Assembly: GCA_019636535.1 (NCBI GenBank)
Contig: JAHBXK010000010.1
Coordinates: 43,309-107,308 of the forward strand
Length of the DNA stretch: 64,000 nucleotides
Direction of reading: 5' to 3'
DNA from: Phycisphaeraceae bacterium
Lineage (GTDB): Bacteria > Planctomycetota > Phycisphaerae > Phycisphaerales > UBA1924
The translations under genes were made by a program, and so were the position numbers. Each line of letters begins with the position of its first letter. The first letter of the stretch is position 1. Below the pieces are notes generated by a model, which had not been told where the DNA came from, ran no database searches, and saw only the letters and a program-made list of their open reading frames with translations. Shown piece after piece: positions 59,540 through 64,000 of the stretch.

Positions 59540-59701
59540 GTGTGGGCGCACGTGCGACGGATCGAACGGCAGCGCCGATCGGACAGCCTGACTCTGGAGG
59601 CAGCGCGAACCATGCGTGATGCGGCAGCGCAGGCACCGTCCTCGCCCGAGCGACACGAGCCGGTCGATCACGACCGCTCGATCGGTGGGAGGGCCGGATG
59701 A
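59540..59701 (+). CDS. Possible small ORF before the phosphotransferase
   Basis: 53 aa, Arg/Ala-rich (VRRIERQRRSDSLTLEAART). Its stop overlaps the next start by ATGA and TACCTT lies just upstream, but no protein family or clear codon bias supports it. Tentative. Confidence 0.25.
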   Translation: MWAHVRRIERQRRSDSLTLEAARTMRDAAAQAPSSPERHEPVDHDRSIGGRAG

Positions 59702-60798
59702 GCGACACCAGTTCCCTCGCCCATCTGCTCGAGCCGGTGCTCATCGCCGAGTGCCGGGGCCGGCTCTCCGACATCCAATGGTTCAAGTCCGCGTGGCAGG
59801 CGGGGGGCGCGGCCACGGGGTTTGCCACCTTCGCCGTCGACGGGCACGAGCCGGTCGGCGTGGTCGTCAAACTCCCCGTCGGCCCGGCCGAGTTCCGCTG
59901 GACCACCACCCTCGGTGGGCTCGGTGGGCTCGACGGCGTCGCGAACGAAGAGGGCGGGGGGGAGGGGGGCGGGAGGAGCCCCAGCACCGAGGTCTCCACC
60001 GGCTACGCCTGCGCGATGGGCCCCACGCCCCGGGTCTACGCCGCGGGAACGGAACTGGGGGGCTACGACCTCGCTTGGGTCGTCGTCGAGCGGTTCACCG
60101 GCCCACCCTTGAGCGCATCGCTCTCGGCCGAATCGCTCGAGGATCTCCTCTCCACCGCCGCCGAGTGGTACGCCCTGGCCGAGCGTGTCCGGCCGATCGC
60201 GGGCGCCACCGTCCCGACCAAGGACTGGGCCACCTCGATCGACAAGGCCCGCCGGACGATCCCCGACTGCGGCATCGAGCAGCCGCAGCGCTGGAATCAG
60301 GCCGTCAAGCAGACACAGAAACTCCTCCCCAAACTCCTCTCGGTCTGGGACGGCCGGCCCATCAACACCTGGTGCCACGGCGACCTGCACCCCGGCAACG
60401 CGATGCGTCGGCCCGAGCCCTTCGCCTTCGCGGGCCTCCGCCCGAGGAACGGGGGGGGCGGGGCCGGCGGAAGTGGCGGGGGGGTAGGGGGGTGCGTGCT
60501 GATCGACCTGGCCCTGGTCCACCCCGGCCACTGGGTCGAAGATGCGGTCTATCTCGAAAGGCTCTACTGGGGTCGCAGCGAGCGTCTGGGAGGGGTCAAG
60601 CCGGTTTCGGCCCTGGCCCAGGCCCGCCGGGAGCGCAACCTCCCCACCGGGGAGGACTACACGCTCCTGGCCAACGTCCGGCGGGTGCTGATGGCCGCCT
60701 GCGTCCCCTGCTTTCTGACGCACGAGGGCCACCCCAAGTACGTCCGGGCGGCTCTGGAAACCCTGGAAAGGCTCCTCCCCCTCCTCAACCGCCTCTAG
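59698..60798 (+). CDS. Phosphotransferase (APH/choline-kinase fold) with Gly runs
   Basis: 366 aa, ATG 59698, GGAGGG five bases upstream. Kinase-like features: KLPVGPAEFRW (Lys of the ATP site), WCHGDLHPGNAMRR (catalytic HGDxHPGN), then CVLIDLALVHPGHWVEDAVY (metal Asp). Several Gly-rich linkers (EEGGGEGGGR, NGGGGAGGSGGGVGGC) are encoded by runs of 6-8 G. Phosphorylates an unknown small molecule; antibiotic resistance is not implied. Confidence 0.75.
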   Translation: MSDTSSLAHLLEPVLIAECRGRLSDIQWFKSAWQAGGAATGFATFAVDGHEPVGVVVKLPVGPAEFRWTTTLGGLGGLDGVANEEGGGEGGGRSPSTEVSTGYACAMGPTPRVYAAGTELGGYDLAWVVVERFTGPPLSASLSAESLEDLLSTAAEWYALAERVRPIAGATVPTKDWATSIDKARRTIPDCGIEQPQRWNQAVKQTQKLLPKLLSVWDGRPINTWCHGDLHPGNAMRRPEPFAFAGLRPRNGGGGAGGSGGGVGGCVLIDLALVHPGHWVEDAVYLERLYWGRSERLGGVKPVSALAQARRERNLPTGEDYTLLANVRRVLMAACVPCFLTHEGHPKYVRAALETLERLLPLLNRL

Positions 60799-60869
60799 CC
60801 CCCCCACCCCTCCTCCCCCCTCCCCCTTTCCCCCGCTAGCGCCCCCATCTCCCTCCACGCTCCCCCCAG
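60799..60869. repeat. Low-complexity C-rich tract
   Basis: Nearly uninterrupted C/T with runs of five to seven C right after the phosphotransferase stop. The minus strand could form G-quadruplexes. No gene. Confidence 0.8.
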
Positions 60870-60884
60870 GCCATCACGGGGCCG

Positions 60885-60890
60885 TATACT
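60885..60890 (+). promoter_or_regulatory. -10 element of the histone-like gene
   Basis: TATACT. Transcription would begin near 60897, leaving an ~80-nt leader with a GGCCC...GGGCC hairpin before GTG 60978. No clear -35. Confidence 0.5.
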
Positions 60891-60977
60891 CCACAAAGGC
60901 CCCTCCCGGTGGGAACGGGCCGTTTGCGGGGGTCGGCCGGGGTGGTCTGCACGCCGCACGCACAAGGGGCCAGCACC

Positions 60978-61157
60978 GTGGAAGCGTTTGACAAACTGAA
61001 GAGGATCGTCGCCGAGGTGGAAGAGGATCTGGCCAAGGCCGAGGGCGGCAACAAGGCCGCGGGCACGCGCGTCAGGCAGTTGATGCAGGACATCAAGCAG
61101 GCCGCCCAGGAGGTCCGGGAGAAGATCCTGGAACTCCGCAAGACCGAGGGGAACTGA
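60978..61157 (+). CDS. Hc1-type histone H1-like protein
   Basis: 59 aa, GTG start, GGGG nine bases upstream. FDKLKRIVAEVEEDLAKAEG then NKAAGTRVRQLMQDIKQAAQ, EVREKILELRK follow the Hc1 pattern (VxELExDLxK, GNKAAGTRxR, LKxxAQExRxEI). Small nucleoid-associated DNA-binding protein, common in planctomycetes and chlamydiae. It precedes a FabZ-like gene by five bases. Confidence 0.8.
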   Translation: MEAFDKLKRIVAEVEEDLAKAEGGNKAAGTRVRQLMQDIKQAAQEVREKILELRKTEGN

Positions 61158-61162
61158 TCGGC

Positions 61163-61801
61163 ATGTCCGGCGTTTCCGCTTCCAGTCAGTCCGCGCCCCC
61201 CCCCACCCCCTCCAGCCCTTCCCACTCTTCCGTGGTGAGGGTCGAGGCCCGTGCGCCCGAGTCGACCGAGTCGTCCGATGCGCTCGGCACGGCCGACCGC
61301 AACGGCCGCGCTGAGGCAACCTCCTCGTCGCCGAGCCAGTTGCTCTTCGACCTGACGGGGATCGACCTCAAGGGTGAGGCGCTGAGCCGGAAGGGCCTGG
61401 AGCGTTGGAACCCGCACCGGGGCGAGATGGCGCTGCTCGACGGGATCGTCTGGCACGCGCCGGACTTCACGCGCGCGGTCGCCGTCAAGCACGTCCGCCA
61501 CAACGAGTTCTGGGTGCCGGGCCACTTCCCGGGCCGGCCGCTGATGCCGGGCGTGCTGCAGGTCGAGGCGGCAGCGCAGCTGGCGGTGTACCTCTACAAC
61601 GTTCGGCTCCCCGAGCCGATCGTCGCGGCCTTCACGCGGCTGGAGCGCTGCTCGTTCCGCCACCAGGTGGAACCGGGGGACGACCTGTACCTCCTGGCCA
61701 AGGAGATCAAGTGGTCCAAGCGCGGGTTCACCTGCGAGGTGCAGGGGATGGTCAACGGCCGGGTGACCTTCACGGCCGAGGTCCGCGGCGTGGCGATCTG
61801 A
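61163..61801 (+). CDS. FabZ-like 3-hydroxyacyl-ACP dehydratase
   Basis: 212 aa, ATG 61163. N-terminal ~55 residues are Ser/Pro/Ala-rich and disordered-looking. Core: hot-dog fold with HFPGRPLMPGVLQVEAAAQL, the catalytic His and Glu of FabZ/FabA-type dehydratases, and FRHQVEPGDDLYLLAKEIKW. It removes water from 3-hydroxyacyl-ACP in fatty-acid elongation. The linker and orphan context suggest a specialised paralogue rather than the main FabZ. Confidence 0.85.
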   Translation: MSGVSASSQSAPPPTPSSPSHSSVVRVEARAPESTESSDALGTADRNGRAEATSSSPSQLLFDLTGIDLKGEALSRKGLERWNPHRGEMALLDGIVWHAPDFTRAVAVKHVRHNEFWVPGHFPGRPLMPGVLQVEAAAQLAVYLYNVRLPEPIVAAFTRLERCSFRHQVEPGDDLYLLAKEIKWSKRGFTCEVQGMVNGRVTFTAEVRGVAI

Positions 61802-61973
61802 GGAAGGGACGAAGGGAAGAGAAGAAGCGGCAGAGCGGCAAAGAGCGTGGCGTTGAGTGCATCTTCCTCATGCCCGATGCCCGGCGTCTTCTTCGATCTT
61901 TCTGATGCCCGATGCCTGCATCCTTCTTCCCCTTCGTGCCCGGGGGGGCGTGCCTCCGTGCCTTGAAACGAAA

Positions 61974-62012
61974 GACCCCCGAGGCTCCATTGCCCCGGGG
62001 GTCGTGTGTTTC
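61974..62012 (+). terminator. Terminator behind the FabZ-like gene
   Basis: GACCCCCG (61974-61981), 14-nt loop, CGGGGGTC (61996-62003), then GTGTGTTT. Confidence 0.7.
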
Positions 62013-62049
62013 ACAACGCGGCTCTCTCTTTGAAACGCTCCCTCTCTCT

Positions 62050-62082
62050 CGGTGGCCTCGGTGGCCTCGGTGGCCTCGGTGG
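62050..62082. repeat. 9-bp tandem repeat CGGTGGCCT
   Basis: Three full copies and a partial fourth. On the minus strand the sequence (CACCGAGGC repeats behind TTTCAC) encodes HRGHRGHR-like peptides seen as spurious ORFs in many genomes. Confidence 0.85.
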
Positions 62083-62107
62083 TGAAACTTCTTGGTTTCC
62101 TGCCCGC

Positions 62108-62857
62108 TCACGCCGCCATCTTGGAGGGCGTCTGCGTCTGCTGCTGCTTGGACTGGTCGAAGATGGTCCTCGACTCGTCCTCGGAGAGTTCGCGCGTCGA
62201 GAAGCCCGAAGCGCTCATGCCCGGCCCACCAACCCCGAAGTTCACCTCCAGCGCGTTCGACGGTGTGCTGACGAGGCTGCCGCGCTGCGCCGTCACCACG
62301 TACGTCACGCGCGCAGAGCCCGCGGGGACGGTGAAGTCGGTGAACTTCTTCTCGCCGGTGGCCCCAACGTTGATGAGCGTGCCGTTGCCGAGGCGCCGGG
62401 CGATCGTGTAGACGACGCCGATGACGCCCGTCGGCTGCGAGGCCTTCCAGCGGACGGTGAGGAAGCCGCTGGTGTAGTCGAGGGCGGCGGTGAGGTCGAA
62501 AGCGCGGTTCGGCGGCACCGTCGGCGACCTCGGCGCGGGGGCGGGGATCTCGGCCTTGTCGTAGATCTCGGCGGGGTTGCCCGAACCCTCGGCGGTGGCC
62601 TTGATGTTGCGGACCGCGCCCGCGAGCAGGAGGCGCAGTTCGCGCACCTTCTGGTTCTGCGAACTGGTGGCGGTCTTCGAGGCGGTGCGCGCGGCGACGG
62701 CGTTCTGCACACCGTTGCTCGCCTGCTCGGTGGCCGAAGCGATCTCCTGCACCTGCTGCGGCGTCAATCCGATCTGCGCGGCAGCGCTCTGCCAGGGTGA
62801 GAGGTGCGTCTGGGCGAAGAGGATCAGGTCTTGCGGCTTGTTCGGAAGGACGGACAT
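62108..62857 (-). CDS. Fibronectin type III-like protein
   Basis: 249 aa from ATG 62857, AGGAG eight bases upstream. Helical N-terminal half (KPQDLILFAQTHLSPWQSAA ... VRELRLLLAGAVRNIKATAE), then a beta domain (ALDYTSGFLTVRWKASQPTG, VVYTIARRLGNGTLINVGAT, TDFTVPAGSARVTYVVTAQR) that looks like FN3. No signal peptide. Gln/Thr-rich tail. Function unknown. G-rich DNA lies upstream on its coding strand. Confidence 0.65.
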   Translation of the reverse strand: MSVLPNKPQDLILFAQTHLSPWQSAAAQIGLTPQQVQEIASATEQASNGVQNAVAARTASKTATSSQNQKVRELRLLLAGAVRNIKATAEGSGNPAEIYDKAEIPAPAPRSPTVPPNRAFDLTAALDYTSGFLTVRWKASQPTGVIGVVYTIARRLGNGTLINVGATGEKKFTDFTVPAGSARVTYVVTAQRGSLVSTPSNALEVNFGVGGPGMSASGFSTRELSEDESRTIFDQSKQQQTQTPSKMAA

Positions 62858-62974
62858 GCGTGTGCTCCTACGTTCGTGGTCTTCCCCACCCGACCCCGAG
62901 TGATGAATTGGGGATCGTCCGGGTTGAGGACGGACTTGAGGTCTGTGCCGAATAAATCGGATGTGCCGAAAGCT

Positions 62975-63060
62975 CCCCCCCCTCCCCCACCCCCCACCCG
63001 CGCGCTGCACCAACCCCCACCCCCCCACCCCCCCACCCCCCCATCCCCCTCCCTCACCCC
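62975..63060. repeat. Poly-C tract, G-quadruplex-prone on minus strand
   Basis: Multiple runs of five to eight C separated by one to three bases. Minus strand: GGGGGGG-T-GGGGGGG-T repeats, which fit G-quadruplex rules. It lies about 120-200 bases upstream of the FN3-like gene on its coding strand. Confidence 0.85.
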
Positions 63061-63153
63061 GCGAACCGCCGCAAGTCCATGTCCGAACCGAAGTTGCACG
63101 AACATCGCACGCGAGATTCGGTCTTCGCTCGGATGACGTTTGAACTCCTCATG

Positions 63154-63342
63154 ATCGATCGCGCGCTCCTCAGGATCGATCGCGCGCTCCTCAGCATCGA
63201 TCGCGCGCTCCTCAGGATCGATCGCGCGCTCCTCAGGATCGATCGCGCGCTCCTCAGCATCGATCGCGCGGACCTCAGCATCGATCCCGCGCTCCTCGGG
63301 ATCGATCGCGCGCACCTCAGGATCGATCCCGCGGACCTCGGC
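63154..63342. repeat. 21-bp tandem repeat, nine copies
   Basis: Unit ATCGATCGCGCGCTCCTCAGG/C repeated head to tail nine times with increasing divergence from copy 6 on. 21 bp keeps the reading frame: IDRALLR/S on plus, EERAID(P/A) on minus, so long ORFs exist on both strands (plus 63079-63426). No unit has spacers, so it is not a CRISPR. Confidence 0.95.
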
Positions 63343-63370
63343 ATCGGTGCCGGGGGGCATCTCAAGAAGA

Positions 63371-63410
63371 TCCACCACCGAGGCACCGAGAACACAGAGA
63401 GGGAAGGCAA
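63371..63410 (+). repeat. HRG-type dispersed short repeat
   Basis: CCACCACCGAGGCACCGAG followed by AACACAGAGAGGGAAGGC. Shares CACCACCGAGGC-ACCGAG with the minus strand at 62066-62086, in opposite orientation. Confidence 0.6.
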
Positions 63411-63580
63411 GAAAGCCGGGCGCTGACCCGCGAAGCGCGGGCCAGGGACACCTTTCAAGGCCGGGGCATTGCCACCCCGCCTCGTTTCAGCCGGCCAGCA
63501 GATTGCTATCATAGAGCAGTTGGGATGCGCGGCCCATCCTTCCGCGCGCTAGCACAGATGGCCCTTGGACGTCGCAGAAT

Positions 63581-64000
63581 ATGAATCATGGCGCCTTCCG
63601 AGATTTTTGTTACAGGGAGTACGAGCGGACGCTTGAGTCGGTGGAGTCCATTTACAAGCGTTTTCCGTTTCTTGCAACGTTGCTGGTCGTGCTCGTCAGT
63701 GCCCTGCAATCACTGTGGGACGATGGACATTGGTCGCACTTCCTTGGTCGCGTCGATGTCACGATTTACTATGCGTCACTCTGTCTTGCGGCGTTGTCTA
63801 TCACGATCTCGGGCGCTACGTTCGTCATGTGTGTCCTACCCAAACGGTACTCCGAAGTTGGTTCGCTGGAGGGATACGTCAACTGGCGCGCTCAGTATCG
63901 CTCCGAGCTCAATGCACTGCAGCAATATACGGAAGCGGAGATTGATACCGCCGTAGCTGAACATACAGGCAGTGCTCTCACGAAGAAGTTATCCGAAGCC
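63581..64000 (+). CDS. Two-TM membrane protein, C-terminus cut by window end
   Basis: 140 codons visible from ATG 63581, open to the window edge. Starts MNHGAFRDFCYREYERTLES, then TM (FPFLATLLVVLVSALQSLW), a short loop, TM (ASLCLAALSITISGATFVMC), then a polar helical part (YVNWRAQYRSELNALQQYTE). The codons are less GC-rich than elsewhere, which hints at recent acquisition. The layout, helix-TM-TM-helices, recalls SLATT-type 2TM effectors of bacterial defence, but no motif proves it. Function unknown. Confidence 0.6.
   Translation, partial: MNHGAFRDFCYREYERTLESVESIYKRFPFLATLLVVLVSALQSLWDDGHWSHFLGRVDVTIYYASLCLAALSITISGATFVMCVLPKRYSEVGSLEGYVNWRAQYRSELNALQQYTEAEIDTAVAEHTGSALTKKLSEA

Larger units (their letters stand above)
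61802..62107 (+). other. 306-base intergenic region
   Basis: Holds a terminator (61974-62012), 9-bp repeats (62050-62082) and a repeated TGATGCCCGATGCC-type stretch near 61903. No gene. Confidence 0.7.
62858..63580. other. 723-base repeat-rich region without a supported gene
   Basis: Contains the poly-C tract, the 21-bp tandem repeats and an HRG-type short repeat (separate entries). A possible promoter for the last gene is at 63495-63525 (TTTCAG, 16 bp, TATCAT). Confidence 0.6.

Noticed and set aside
63154..63342. CRISPR array
   Set aside because: Units are directly adjacent with no spacers and degrade gradually.
62824..63378. 184-aa minus-strand ORF with EERAIDP repeats
   Set aside because: Same tandem repeat read in the other direction plus poly-Gly from the C tract.
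63079..63426. 115-aa ORF made of IDRALLR repeats
   Set aside because: Arises from a 21-bp repeat open on both strands; no RBS or conserved flank. Recorded as a repeat instead.

Overview
The window is GC-rich and densely coding on both strands, with frequent GTG starts and many 4-base ATGA overlaps between neighbouring genes. The gene set points to a planctomycete, most likely of the Phycisphaerae type. Pointers are an mraZ with no division/cell-wall cluster behind it, an Hc1-type histone H1-like protein, membrane proteins ending in a CxxC...CPECG zinc ribbon, a GspG-type domain built into another protein, an EF-G paralogue, and outer-membrane genes (LptE-like, BamD-like, FlgH). This placement is inferred from gene content; there is no rRNA in the window.

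Layout. 1-3.4 kb: truncated amidohydrolase, GT4 glycosyltransferase, flavin reductase-like gene, and mraZ with a repeat-bearing promoter, a possible structured RNA and a strong terminator. 3.5-12.8 kb: ankyrin protein, EF-G-like GTPase, queA, HAD phosphatase with a lipoprotein, and two related secreted proteins. 12.8-16.9 kb: a minus-strand flagellar operon, small ORF-flgF-flgG-flgA-flgH, behind a sigma-54-like promoter. 17-25.2 kb: FmdB-like protein, SDR, ileS, a soluble histidine kinase with an NtrC-type sigma-54 activator (a possible controller of the flagellar operon), and a DUF2617-like gene. 26-36.5 kb: a TraB protein carrying a GspG-like insertion, purL, rnhA, ftsH, LptE-like and BamD-like genes, and a LysR regulator facing acnA. 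36.6-50 kb: acnA, psuG, a DUF4230-like gene, hflX, tRNA-Thr(CGU), a BaiN-like flavoprotein and an RND efflux pair. 50-57 kb: a Gly-rich secretin-domain-like protein, then a tightly packed run of an HExxH membrane protein, three zinc-ribbon membrane proteins, sdaA and 3-hydroxyanthranilate dioxygenase. 57-61.8 kb: META lipoprotein, Cof-type HAD phosphatase, rsmA, a phosphotransferase with long G runs, a histone-like protein and a FabZ-like dehydratase. 61.8-64 kb: repeat-rich DNA (9-bp and 21-bp tandem repeats, poly-C tracts, dispersed short repeats) around a fibronectin-III-like gene, then a less GC-rich two-TM gene cut by the window end.

Working together: flgF/G/A/H build the distal rod and L-ring, and the kinase/NtrC pair is a plausible controller. 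LptE-like and BamD-like proteins are translationally coupled and serve outer-membrane assembly. The LysR gene and acnA are separated by a perfect T-N11-A palindrome. At nine or so genes a TANNNT hexamer sits 6-10 bases before the start codon, which suggests widespread leaderless transcripts. No CRISPR array, insertion sequence, prophage or recognised defence island was found. The best candidates for something new are the structured RNA behind mraZ, the zinc-ribbon/HExxH membrane operon and the repeat region near 63 kb.
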